Shown piece after piece: positions 36,076-45,773 of a stretch of DNA of 64,000 bases. The notes beneath the pieces are model-generated. The model was not told the DNA's origin and did no database searches. It worked only from the letters and a program-made list of their open reading frames with translations. This stretch comes from Ilex aquifolium (Eukaryota > Streptophyta > Magnoliopsida > Aquifoliales > Aquifoliaceae). The stretch's first letter is position 1. Each line of letters begins with the position of its first letter. A program made the translations under genes and the position numbers. The stretch spans positions 22,078,981 to 22,142,980 of the forward strand of contig OX637407.1 of assembly GCA_951799425.1 (NCBI GenBank), written 5' to 3'.

Positions 36076-36839
36076 TGAAGGGGTTAGACCCCAGCGCTGC
36101 ACGTGTCCTGGCATTAAATGTGCTCACGTGAGCATGGAAAGACTAAGCACGTGTTCACGAATCAAGAATCCGATTACTGTCCCTCATCCGATCCGAGCTC
36201 ATCAAAAGCTCGGCATACAAGGCATATTTCTGCCATCGAAATCATCAAGTCCGCCGAAGTGTTCCATCAAAACAAGAATAGCTCGGCTCTTACCAAGCCA
36301 AGTTCGAGAATAAGATCGGCATGGCTAGATGATAGATCGGTAGTGCCAACCGACCTTGTCAACAGGTCGGCAAACAAAATGTGTGCTCGGCATTAAGAAA
36401 TCCCGACCTTCTCAAAGGCGGTGAATACGGAAAGGATTGCCTAAAACATAGGCAATCAGATAAACGAGATTTGCTAAAATAAAGGCATTCCGAGAGATTA
36501 TTGGAGAAGAGTTAGAAACTTCCCAAACTTAAACACTGAAGGAAAGGAAGGGATGCCACCTTCCTTCTGGATTAACGGAAACCCTAAGGGGAATGGAAGC
36601 TATAAAAGGAACGTGAGACCAAGGTGAAGAGGTACGCTGAACTCTCCTTGTCTTCGTGCAATTCATATAACACAGTTACTGACTTAAGCATCGGAGTGCC
36701 TTCGATCGAAGCACTTCGATCTTGGGCAGTTTGCTCGTTTTGCAGGAGAAGGGTCTGGAGATCAAGTTCAGAGATTTATCTACAATCATTGTTCTTAAAT
36801 TCATATCGCTAGAGGTAGACCCTATTTTTTGCCTCTACA
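36076..36839 (+). repeat. 5' LTR of the Tat element
   Basis: TG...CA ends (TGAAGGGG...CTCTACA), 764 bp. A TATAAAA box is at 36601-36607. Three CACGTG hexamers lie at 36100, 36125 and 36148 near the start of U3. It differs from the 3' LTR only at about 36531 (T/C) and about 36614 (T/C). Confidence 0.97.
36100..36153. promoter_or_regulatory. Cluster of three CACGTG (G-box/ABRE) motifs in the LTR
   Basis: Three CACGTG hexamers occur in 54 bp (36100-36105, 36125-36130, 36148-36153), repeated in the 3' LTR at 45798-45851. The first, CACGTGTC, fits the ABA-response consensus and the second lies in the palindrome GCTCACGTGAGC. Known binders are bZIP and bHLH factors. A regulatory role here is an inference. 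Confidence 0.55.
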
Positions 36840-36842
36840 TTT

Positions 36843-36860
36843 TGGCGCCGTCTGTGGGAA
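36843..36860 (+). other. Primer-binding site region
   Basis: TGGCGCCGTCTGTGGGAA starts three bases after the 5' LTR. It fits priming by a tRNA ending GGCGCCA. The tRNA identity was not assigned. Confidence 0.8.
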
Positions 36861-36890
36861 GGATTTTAATCTTTCGAACAAAAAGCTAGA

Positions 36891-39107
36891 ATGTCAAGAC
36901 TCAGAAGCGTAATTGGATCACCAAGGGGCAGTCCTCCCCTGGGCGATTCAAATCCTGCGTACGTTCCGTCTGACAGCAACGGGAGGTTGCATGCTGTCAG
37001 AAACCCATCTGGGACCCCCGAAAGAGACGAAGCTTCTTCTGCAAGTTTCAAACCTTCGAAAAACCGGAATCAGGGTATTGAAAACCAAGGTGCTGAGGGT
37101 GAGAACCGCGCGTTAGCAAAGCTGATCCAATCGTTTCAGGGCCGTTTGGATGCACATGACAGTCTCTTCAAAAAGTCGTACGCTAAGGAAAAAGATCTAA
37201 TCAAGGAGAACGAGGAGTTGAAAGCCAGACTAAACGAGATGACCAAAAGGGAGAAGCGGTCGAGAGAAGTCCGGCATGAGGGCCCTGAGAAGAAGCCGAG
37301 CCGTATCGCAATAGCTGATGATGACAGATACCCACCGAAGAAGCCCAGGACACATGAAGAGGACGCATGGAAGCAGTATATTGACGATGAGCTAAACAGC
37401 CGCTTAAGAAGACCAGAGCAAAGGTCGGTTAGGGACTTAGCCAGGAGAGCAACAGGGGAGTACGGAAACGGATGGGAATCGTCTCCATTCACCACATGGA
37501 TTGAAAAGGGAAGAATTCCGAGCAAATTCACCGTCCCGAGCTTCAGACTTTACGACGGAAGGACAGATCCGTCCTCACATATCAGGCACTTCAGGCAACT
37601 CATGACCATCCATAGAAGAAACGAGCCGTTGTTATGCACTATCTTCCCTAGCAGCCTTGGGGAGTCGGCCATGAAGTGGTTTGACGGCCTGCCGAAGGGA
37701 ACAATTGATGGTTGGGCCCAGTTAGCCGAGCAGTTCACAGCTCGGTTCATCACCAGTAGCAAGCAGCCGAAAGACGTTGGAGCTTTGCTCACATTAAAAA
37801 AGGGCAATACCGAGACACTGCGTGAATACGCTCATCGATACTGGGAGACAATGAACGAGGTAGAGGGATGCAATCCTGAAATAGCGGTTGCATCGTTCAA
37901 AATGGGATTACCGAAGGAAAATTCTCTCTACCAGTCGCTTACCAGGAGGCCAGCAACAGACTTGGAAGAACTGATGGCGAGAATTGAGAAATACGCCAAG
38001 GTCGATGACGATCTGACCAGGGAAGTGGTGAAGGAGCAGCCGAACAGGAGGCAGTTCGGTAGAGAGAGGCAATCCGAGCCGATCAGAGAGGGAGGAAGGA
38101 AGACCGAAAAGGATGGCTTTCCCCAAAGGTCATCCTTTCTAGGGGTGAACACAGTCTTCAAGGAGCCTATTTACAAAATACTGGGTCAGATCAAAGAGAA
38201 GCCTTTTTTCAAATGGCCGAGCAAACTGATGGGAGATCCCTCTAAAAGGAACCCTAATTTTAGGTGTTCATATCACAAGGACGTATGTCATAAGACGGAG
38301 AACTGCCGAAACTTAAAACAGCATTTGGAGGAGTTGGTGCAGACTGGGCATCTAGCAGAGTTCATTGAAGATGGGCGAAAGGCAGATGAAGGAAGGACAG
38401 AACAAGCTGGTGAGCGCAACACCCCGGCAGGAGTAATTGATGTGATCCACGCCGCAACTAACCCCCAAATGTCCACCAATAACTCTGCTCGGGCCTACAT
38501 TCAAAAAGCCGCAAAAGAAAGGGAGGTTTACGAACTGAGAATGACACCGGAGGTCACCAATAAAAGAATCAAATTAGAGGAATCAGCCGAGGCGATATGT
38601 TTTACCGAGCAGGATTTGGTAGGCGTTCATCAGCCTCATAACGATGCCTTAGTCGTCACCCTTCGGATTGCTAACTTTGATGTCAAGAGAGTCCTGATTG
38701 ATCCAGGGAGTTCTTCAGAAATAATGTATTGGGACTTGTTCCAGAAGCTCGGCCTCAAGACCCAGGACCTCATTCCCTCCAACACGCCACTCATCGGCTT
38801 CAGTGGTAAAACAGTACTTCCTAAGGGGAAGATCACACTTCCTGTAAAAACAGGACCAGTCTGTATGATGACCGAGTTCCTGGTGGTGGACACAGTCTCG
38901 GCATACAATGCGATTATGGGGAGATCCTGGCTGCATGAGATGAAGGCCGTACCGTGCACATACCACCAGATGCTAAGATTCCCGTCAGCTGATGGAATAG
39001 TGAACGTTCGTGGAGACCAAGTCAGTTCCAGAACCTGCCTTTTGACCTCGGTTAAGACAAAGGATCCGAACCGAGAACTTGGCTCGGTCGAGGAAAGTGA
39101 AAAATAG
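36891..39107 (+). CDS. gag: Gag-protease polyprotein part, ending at a readthrough UAG
   Basis: 738 codons from the first ATG after the primer site. There is a basic, coiled-coil-like N-terminal region; the gag domain is at about 37510-38010 (KFTVPSFRLYDGRTDPSSHI and following). A zinc-knuckle variant C-X2-H...CH-X4-C lies at 38264-38305, and an aspartic protease with DPGSS is at 38700-38714, a usual active-site form in Tat elements. The frame ends with TAG at 39105-39107 and continues open in the same frame into pol. Gag forms the particle, protease matures it. The upstream part is intact. Confidence 0.95.
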   Translation: MSRLRSVIGSPRGSPPLGDSNPAYVPSDSNGRLHAVRNPSGTPERDEASSASFKPSKNRNQGIENQGAEGENRALAKLIQSFQGRLDAHDSLFKKSYAKEKDLIKENEELKARLNEMTKREKRSREVRHEGPEKKPSRIAIADDDRYPPKKPRTHEEDAWKQYIDDELNSRLRRPEQRSVRDLARRATGEYGNGWESSPFTTWIEKGRIPSKFTVPSFRLYDGRTDPSSHIRHFRQLMTIHRRNEPLLCTIFPSSLGESAMKWFDGLPKGTIDGWAQLAEQFTARFITSSKQPKDVGALLTLKKGNTETLREYAHRYWETMNEVEGCNPEIAVASFKMGLPKENSLYQSLTRRPATDLEELMARIEKYAKVDDDLTREVVKEQPNRRQFGRERQSEPIREGGRKTEKDGFPQRSSFLGVNTVFKEPIYKILGQIKEKPFFKWPSKLMGDPSKRNPNFRCSYHKDVCHKTENCRNLKQHLEELVQTGHLAEFIEDGRKADEGRTEQAGERNTPAGVIDVIHAATNPQMSTNNSARAYIQKAAKEREVYELRMTPEVTNKRIKLEESAEAICFTEQDLVGVHQPHNDALVVTLRIANFDVKRVLIDPGSSSEIMYWDLFQKLGLKTQDLIPSNTPLIGFSGKTVLPKGKITLPVKTGPVCMMTEFLVVDTVSAYNAIMGRSWLHEMKAVPCTYHQMLRFPSADGIVNVRGDQVSSRTCLLTSVKTKDPNRELGSVEESEK

Positions 39108-39113
39108 CAATTA
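39105..39113 (+). promoter_or_regulatory. Stop-codon readthrough signal between gag-protease and pol
   Basis: The sequence is AAA-TAG-CAA-TTA. The six bases after TAG fit the CAR-YYA consensus known from tobamovirus-type readthrough. gag-protease and pol are in one frame with no other stop, so occasional suppression of this codon would give a Gag-Pol fusion in limited amount. Confidence 0.8.
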
Positions 39114-42100
39114 ACCACTGACAGCTCGGTCAAAAGCGATAACGTAGCTGTCAAGCATATTCCTGACGTACCTTTGGAAGCTGAAAAGGAGATTACCGAG
39201 CGAACCATCGAAGACCTGACGAAAGTACCTCTAGATAAGGATGGAGACCCGGAAAAGTATTTTATGGTGGGTACAGCACTGAGTGTCGAACAGAAGACGG
39301 AGTTGGTAGAACTGTTGCAGAACTATCCTGATGTATTTGCATGGAATACTAACGATATGCTCGGAGTGCCTCCCGAGCTGGCTTGTCATCATTTGACTAT
39401 CAATCCGAGTTATAGGCCGATCAGCCAGAAATTGAGGAGATCGTCGCCACAGCACCAGCTGGCAGTCAAAGAGGAGGTAGCACGGTTGCTGGAATCCAAA
39501 ACAATAAGGGAAGTTAAATACCCGACTTGGTTGTCTAACACAGTGGTGGTGAAGAAAAAGAATGGCAAATGGAGGGTGTGTGTCGATTTCACGGACCTAA
39601 ATAAAGCTTGTCCAAAGGACAGCTTTCCACTACCAAAGATAGATCAGATGGTGGATGCAACCGCGGGGCACGAGCAAATGAGTTTCCTGGACGCGTTTAG
39701 AGGATATCATCAGATCCCCCTCGCCGAGGAGGATCAGGAGAAGACTGCTTTCATAACCCCAGAAGGGACATATTGCTATAGAGTGATGCCGTTCGGATTG
39801 AAGAACGCCGGAGCGACATACCAGAGGTTAGTAACCCGAATGTTTTCAAATATGCTTGGTCGTACTGTTGAAGTTTATATTGATGATATGGTAATTAAAA
39901 GTAAAAAGGCCAGTACCCATTGTGCCGACCTCAAAGAAACTTTTGAGGTCCTCCGAAAGTATAACATGAAGCTGAACGCATCCAAGTGCGCGTTCGGAGT
40001 CGGCTCCGGGAAGTTCTTAGGATTTCTTGTTACACACCGCGGTATAGAGGTAAACCCCGAGCAAGTAAAGGCAATTACTGAGTTACAGTCACCTCGGACC
40101 ATTAAAGAAGTACAGCGCTTGACTGGAATGGCTGCAGCACTTGGGAGATTTATTTCCCGAGCCTCTGACAAATGCAGACCCTTTTTTCAGTCCATTAGAG
40201 GGAAGAAAGGGGCACTCTGGACCCAGGAATATGAAGAGGCTTTTGCAAAATTGAAGAAGTATTTGGCAACCCCGCCGATCTTATCCACCCCCTTACCTGA
40301 GGAGAATCTCTTCCTTTATTTGGCTGTATCAGAACAGGCCGTCAGCGGAGCATTAATGAGGAATGACGAGGGAAAGTTCAAACCTATTTACTACGTGAGC
40401 AAGGTGCTCTTAGATGCAGAATCAAGGTACACCTCGTTGGAGAAGTTGGCATTGGCACTGGTTAGCTCGGCAAGGAAGCTCAGACACTACTTCCAAGCCC
40501 ATCAAATTACAGTCCTCACTGACCAGCCTCTTAGGTCACTCTTCATGAAAGCCGACCTATCTGGGCGCATTGCCAAATGGGCTGTCGAGCTCGGAGAGTT
40601 TGACATCCGATTCGAGCCGAGGAAAGCCATCAAGGGACAGATAGTTGCAGACTTTATTGCCGAATTTCAGCCAGAGCGGTCCCAGGAAGGGGCCAATGAT
40701 AGTAAACTAGCAGAACTCGACGGCAACTGGACTCTCTCAGTTGACGGTTCCTCAAACCAGAAAGGAGCAGGGATTGGCATCATTCTAGTAAGTCCGGATG
40801 GATGCATACTAGAGAAAGCAATAAGGCTAGGATTTGGAGCTTCCAACAATGAGGCAGAGTACGAAGCCTTGATAGCAGGCGTGAGGCTGGCAAGTGAGCT
40901 CGGAGTGATGAGGCTCCAAATATTCTCTGACTCACAGTTAGTAGTGAATCAGATAATAGGGGAGTATATGGCTAAAGATGAAAGGATGATAGCATATCAG
41001 GCCGTTGCGGAGAAAGAATTGAGCAAGATAGCAGAGTACTCAATCCAGCAAGTGGGTAGAGCTAGGAACTCTCACGCCGACGCTTTAGCCTCTTTGGCTT
41101 CGGCAGTTGAGCAGGAATCTGAGAGATCAATCACTGTTGAGTTCCTAGCAGAACCGAGCATCAGTCTGGCCAGAACGGACGAAATTTTGTGCAACATTGT
41201 TGGTCCGAGCTGGATGGATCAGATAGTTGGTTTTTTGAAGACCGGTGAATTGCCAGAGGATGAGAAGGAGGCTCGCAAACTACGATTAAAAGCAACCAGA
41301 TTTTGGTTGTCCCCAAAAGACGAGCTATACAGACGCTCATTTGGGGGTCCGTACTTGAAATGCGTACATCCCAGCCTAATTCAGGACTTTTTGTCAGAAA
41401 TACATGAAGGAAGTTGCGGAGCCCATACCGGTGGCAGGTCTTTAGCTCACCGAGCCATATCACAAGGATACTGGTGGCCTTACATGCAGAAGGACGCTCA
41501 GCAGTTTGTTCGGCGTTGTGATAAGTGTCAAAAATTCTCCCCGATCCCGAGAAAGCCATCAATCGAGCTCCATCCTCTGTCAAGCCCATGGCCATTCGCC
41601 CAATGGGGATTAGACATCGTTGGTCCTTTGCCTCGGGCGCCGAGCAATAAGAGATTTCTGTTGGTGGCTACCGACTATTTCACGAAGTGGATCGAAGCCG
41701 AGCCATTGGCTAACATCAGGGACACTGATACTAGGAAATTCATCTGGAAGAACATTATTACCAGGTTCGGCATTCCATACGCCCTTAAATCGGATAACGG
41801 CACTCAATTCGATAGTGGACCTTTCAAAGCATTCTGTCAGCAGTATGGTATTCGTAACTACTACTCCACCCCGGCCTATCCTCAAAGTAATGGGCAAGCC
41901 GAAATCTCAAATAAAACAATTATGGATGGAATCAAGAAGAAGCTAGAGAGTGCCAAAGGAAGGTGGGTAGAGGAGCTTCCTAGTGTTCTGTGGTCGTACC
42001 GAACCACACCCCGACGTTCAACAGGAGAAACCCCCTTTGCCTTGGCATATGGTATGGAGGCTGTTATTCCACTTGAAATCGGCTTACCAACTTTAAGAGC

Positions 42101-42449
42101 CGAACTGGTCGAAGCTGGTAGCAACGATGCTGTTATCAGAGGAGATTTGGATCTAGCCGAGGAGAAGAGGGATCAAGCAACAATAAGAATGGCCTCATAT
42201 CGAGGTCAGTTGGCCCGAGCCTACAACAAGAATGTGAGCCCTCGCTCGTTTGTGGTAGGGGATTTAGTGCTCAGACGTGTGCTGGGATCGGCAAAAAACC
42301 CAGCAGATGGAAAGCTTGGAGCAAACTGGGAAGGACCATACAGAGTCACCAAGGTCGGAGGCAGCGGATACTACGAGCTTGAAACGCCTGACCAAATTGC
42401 CGTACCACGCCCTTGGAACACGGCAAACCTCAGAAAATTCTATTTCTAA
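39108..42449 (+). CDS. pol: Pol: reverse transcriptase, RNase H, second RNase H, integrase
   Basis: About 1,113 codons, open from the readthrough TAG to TAA at 42447. The order is: RT (about 39500-40010, VCVDFTDLNKACPKDSFPLP and YIDD at 39876-39887); Ty3-type RNase H (about 40310-40670); a second, archaeal-type RNase H (about 40724-41110, VDGSS...ASNNEAEYEAL); integrase with an H-H-C-C zinc finger (about 41400-41530) and the catalytic triad D 41613, D 41793, E 41901 (35 residues between the last two); then a C-terminal tail. All catalytic residues are present. There is no own start codon near the beginning, so expression depends on readthrough. Confidence 0.96.
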   Translation, partial: QLTTDSSVKSDNVAVKHIPDVPLEAEKEITERTIEDLTKVPLDKDGDPEKYFMVGTALSVEQKTELVELLQNYPDVFAWNTNDMLGVPPELACHHLTINPSYRPISQKLRRSSPQHQLAVKEEVARLLESKTIREVKYPTWLSNTVVVKKKNGKWRVCVDFTDLNKACPKDSFPLPKIDQMVDATAGHEQMSFLDAFRGYHQIPLAEEDQEKTAFITPEGTYCYRVMPFGLKNAGATYQRLVTRMFSNMLGRTVEVYIDDMVIKSKKASTHCADLKETFEVLRKYNMKLNASKCAFGVGSGKFLGFLVTHRGIEVNPEQVKAITELQSPRTIKEVQRLTGMAAALGRFISRASDKCRPFFQSIRGKKGALWTQEYEEAFAKLKKYLATPPILSTPLPEENLFLYLAVSEQAVSGALMRNDEGKFKPIYYVSKVLLDAESRYTSLEKLALALVSSARKLRHYFQAHQITVLTDQPLRSLFMKADLSGRIAKWAVELGEFDIRFEPRKAIKGQIVADFIAEFQPERSQEGANDSKLAELDGNWTLSVDGSSNQKGAGIGIILVSPDGCILEKAIRLGFGASNNEAEYEALIAGVRLASELGVMRLQIFSDSQLVVNQIIGEYMAKDERMIAYQAVAEKELSKIAEYSIQQVGRARNSHADALASLASAVEQESERSITVEFLAEPSISLARTDEILCNIVGPSWMDQIVGFLKTGELPEDEKEARKLRLKATRFWLSPKDELYRRSFGGPYLKCVHPSLIQDFLSEIHEGSCGAHTGGRSLAHRAISQGYWWPYMQKDAQQFVRRCDKCQKFSPIPRKPSIELHPLSSPWPFAQWGLDIVGPLPRAPSNKRFLLVATDYFTKWIEAEPLANIRDTDTRKFIWKNIITRFGIPYALKSDNGTQFDSGPFKAFCQQYGIRNYYSTPAYPQSNGQAEISNKTIMDGIKKKLESAKGRWVEELPSVLWSYRTTPRRSTGETPFALAYGMEAVIPLEIGLPTLRAELVEAGSNDAVIRGDLDLAEEKRDQATIRMASYRGQLARAYNKNVSPRSFVVGDLVLRRVLGSAKNPADGKLGANWEGPYRVTKVGGSGYYELETPDQIAVPRPWNTANLRKFYF

Positions 42450-42483
42450 TGTACTCGCACCAATTGTGCCCTTAGGAATATCT

Positions 42484-42489
42484 AATAAA
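42484..42489 (+). terminator. Possible polyadenylation signal after pol
   Basis: AATAAA lies 34 nt beyond the pol stop, before the tandem repeats. It could end some sense transcripts early. This is an inference from the hexamer only. Confidence 0.3.
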
Positions 42490-42529
42490 AGTCAGTATTT
42501 CTACCTGATCGCCTGTTTATCCAATTTGC

Positions 42530-43290
42530 AAAGAACAAGTAAACGGTTCCTATAAAGAACCGAACTCTAGCAAGAAAGTGCCGAGCAGGCCATAACTTCT
42601 AGAGAACAGAAGAAGTAAACGGTCCCTATAAAGAACCGAACTCTAGCAAGAAAGTGCCGAGCAGGCCATAACTTCTAGAGAATTGAGCAAGTGAACGGTT
42701 CCTATAAAGAACCGAACTCTAGCAAGAAAGTGCCGAGCAGGCCATAACTTCTAGAGAACTGAAGAAGTAAACGGTTCCTATAAAGAACCGAACTCTAGCA
42801 AGAAAGTGCCGAGCAGGCCATAACTTCTAGAGAATTGAGCAAGTGAACGGTTCCTATAAAGAACCGAACTCTAGCAAGAAAGTGCCGAGCAGGCCATAAC
42901 TTCTAGAGAATTGAGCAAGTGAACGGTTCCTATAAAGAACCGAACTCTAGCAAGAAAGTGCCGAGCAGGCCATAACTTCTAGAGAATTGAGCAAGTGAAC
43001 GGTTCCTATAAAGAACCGAACTCTAGCAAGAAAGTGCCGAGCGGGCCATAACTTCTAGAGAATTGAGCAAGTGAACGGTTCCTATAAAGAACCGAACTCT
43101 AGCAAGAAAGTGCCGAGCCGGCCATAACTTCTAGAGAATTGAACAAGTAAACGGTTCCTATAAAGAACCGAACTCTAGCAAGAAAGTGCCGAGCAGGCCA
43201 TAACTTCTAGAGAATTGAACAACGGTTCCTATAAAGAACCGAACTCTAGCAAGAAAGTGCCGAGCCGGCCATAACTTCTAGTGATTCGAT
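42530..43290. repeat. Ten-unit 76-bp tandem array with an internal hairpin
   Basis: Units start at 76-bp steps (the AAC before CGGTTC at about 42541, 42617, 42693, 42769, 42845, 42921, 42997, 43073, 43149) with a tenth slightly shorter unit at about 43221 and a degenerate eleventh. Nine of the ten contain CGGTTCCTATAAAGAACCG, a perfect 6-bp stem with a CTATAAA loop; the second unit carries CGGTCC instead. Tandem repeats downstream of pol are known in Tat/Ogre elements. The array separates the convergent pol and antisense gene. Confidence 0.92.
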
Positions 43291-43558
43291 CAAGTAAATA
43301 GTTCCTAGTTGGAATCTAACTAACGGAATGAAGTCCGAACAGAGGCCATTGTTTAGGAGCAATGAATCTCGAGTGAAAGAATATTCTAAGTGACAAATGA
43401 CAAGATCCCCGCTAAGGAACATAACTCAGTGAAGCCAGGCCAAATTTGATCAGGTTATTTAAACATAAAAGCATAGATACTCAGAATCAAGAAGTACTTG
43501 CATTAAAAACTTCAAAATGTCATTACATCCAGAAACCCAAAGAAGTTACAACTCTCTC

Positions 43559-45520
43559 TCAAGTACTTTCAGGAGGCTGAGACTGGCCTGGAAGGGAGTG
43601 CTGGGAATAGAGCTCGGATGAAGAAGGGACACCTGCAGCAATCAGTGCGGCATGCCAGCCCTTGCAAAAAAACGCGTCCTTTAGCTGGGGGAGCTGCAAA
43701 GATAGGTCGTTCTCTGCTTTCTCCACCCCTTCATCATAAGCGGCATCCTCCTTGACTTTAGCCTCTGCCTTGAATTTATCGAACTCCTCAAGGATGCTTG
43801 CATAGTCAAGCTGGGACTGGGAAAGCTCCACGATGGCTTCATGTTCGGAATCTTTAAGTTTGCCAAAATCTGCTTTCAGCTGACGGTTCTCTTCGGTAAG
43901 GCTCTGAATGTTAGCCTGCAGAACCTTAGCCTCATCACAGACTTTGGCGTACTCCTCGTCTACCGACTCCTTCTTGGCAAGGGCTGAAGCCCGAGCATGA
44001 ATTGCATCTCTCATGGCCTTATCCTTTCTCGCTATCCGAGCCCCGACCTCGTGCACTTTTTGAAGACCCTGCAGGGGGAGGAGCAAAAAAAGGCTTGGTT
44101 TAACTCCTTGAAAGGGGGGCACAAAGTTTACCAAAGAAAAAGAAGGGAAAACTTACCAACACCATGTGTTGAATTGCCTGGCGGGACACTTCGTCATCAG
44201 TCAGGGCCTCATTCAGCGCAAGATCCCGAGGCAAAATAACCCCTCTGGCGATCCCTACTGCAACATTAAAATCCTCGATGGCTGAGTCCTTGGTTGTGAT
44301 CTCTTTCTTTTTTGATCTAAGCACAGGGCGGAAAGGAGTCTCGGATGGTTTGGGAGAAGCACTTGGCTCGGCCTCAGCAGTCCTTCGCCTTTTGAGAACT
44401 GGAGCCTCGGTGAGCTCATAAAGCGAATCATCTTCTAGGATAGGGGGCAGAACAGAATTTGGAGGTTCCAATTCCTCTGGTATCAAAAGCTCCGTAGTTT
44501 CAGCCAGATCGGATGCTTCGATGCTCGGGCCGACCTCATCAGCTGATGGAACCGCTTCGACAGGTACCTCGGCATCAGTTTCACCCAGCACAGTTATCGG
44601 AGGTATGGCTGATGAAGAAGCTGGTTCAGAAGTTAAGGTCGGCTCAACAGTAGACAGGTAATCCAGGAAGTTCTTCACCGTTCTGCGACCAGAAGCGGCA
44701 AGAGAAGACTTCTTCCGGGCTCTCGGGGTTTGCTCCCTAGCGGTCTGGATCGCTTCCCGATCTGCGGCCAGTGTGGCGTTAGGACGGTTCAGCACCGCAA
44801 TAAACGACGAATATGTCGGGACATAGCCGAGCAAAGTATGAGCGGCTCGGCAAAACAGCGTTTCATTAAAGTCCCAGACCCTCTGAAGCTGATCTAACTT
44901 AACAGAGGACTCAGGAACTCTACCCTTCACAGTCTCTCCTACACACACGATATCAAGACAAGAATTCAAAGGCACGAATGAAGTAAAAGTAGTAACTCAA
45001 ATAAGGAAGAATCTCGAATACCTGGCATGCCCTCTTCGTAGGGACAACGATAAGACGGAGCGGCACCGGCAGCGTACTCCCAGTTCCCAGATACGAATAC
45101 AATGTCGTTTTCATGACCCTTGTTGGAATCGGGAAGATGGGTGACTAGATACCGATCCTTCTTCCTTACAGATAGGTAGAAACTATCCCCCGCTGCCTTT
45201 AGAATGTAGCAGTAGAGGATCTCCCACAATCCTAGACTTAAGCCTAGGATTTTGTTCAAAGAGGCAACCCCCATCACGATCCTGAAAAGATTCAGGCAGC
45301 ACTGAAGAGGGCACAGCTTGGCAGCTGACAACACCCAGAGGAGAAGGGGGTCAAGAGGGAATCTCACCCCCCCTTCGGTGATAGCTCGAGTTGGAATAGG
45401 GATTGATTCCCTCGTACCTATCAAGGGTTCATCCTTCCCAGCAACCCTGACCTCCACGTCATCAGGGATGCTGTACTTAGTCCGGAATGATGGAATGTCC
45501 GAAGGGTGAAGAGGAGCCAT
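43559..45520 (-). CDS. Three-exon antisense gene carried by the Tat element (596 aa)
   Basis: Exons are 45022-45520, 44157-44938 and 43559-44068. Introns are 83 bp (CCAG/GTATTC...GTGTAG) and 88 bp (GTTG/GTAAGT...CTGCAG), and both joins keep frame. The start MAPLHPSDIPSFRTKYSIPD and a following GVRFPLDPLL segment resemble the plant 'putative gypsy type transposon' domain (Pfam Transposase_28, from memory). The middle is acidic and Pro/Ser-rich with a basic RSKKK patch. The third exon is a predicted coiled coil (about 110 residues, Lys/Glu-rich) ending PPEST. Antisense ORFs in this position are known in Tat elements such as Grande; function unknown. A TATA box lies upstream at 45624-45631. Confidence 0.82.
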
Positions 45521-45623
45521 TGGAGAAGACAAGAAGCGCAGAAAGGAACACACAGAATGAAGAAGAGAGAGAGGTGATGACTATGTAAAAGTGCAGAGTG
45601 TGCAAAGGGAAACAAAAGAGCGG

Positions 45624-45631
45624 TTTATATA
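45624..45631 (-). promoter_or_regulatory. TATA box of the antisense gene
   Basis: TATATAAA on the minus strand is about 104 nt upstream of the ATG at 45520, which argues for transcription from an internal promoter independent of the LTR. Confidence 0.7.
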
Positions 45632-45762
45632 GGAGCAGAATTCCAAAAGACAAATTGAATACAATGAATGTACCGCCAAAACTGAGAAAGCGCAAAACCC
45701 AAAACAATCATGATTAAGAAGGAAAACGGCTGACAGGCGAGGGAACGTCTGACAGACGTTTT

Positions 45763-45773
45763 CTGGGGGCAAA
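45763..45773 (+). other. Polypurine tract before the 3' LTR
   Basis: CTGGGGGCAAA lies immediately upstream of the 3' LTR and is the expected priming site for plus-strand synthesis. It is short and not purely purine, so exact limits are uncertain. Confidence 0.6.

Noticed and set aside
38636-39208. 190-codon minus-strand frame in the Tat element
   Set aside because: Shadow of the protease and linker region; low-complexity Ser/Leu/Thr composition and no splice or promoter support, unlike the gene at 43559-45520.
42530-43290. CRISPR-like regular repeats
   Set aside because: The units are contiguous 76-bp tandem copies without unique spacers, inside a plant retrotransposon.
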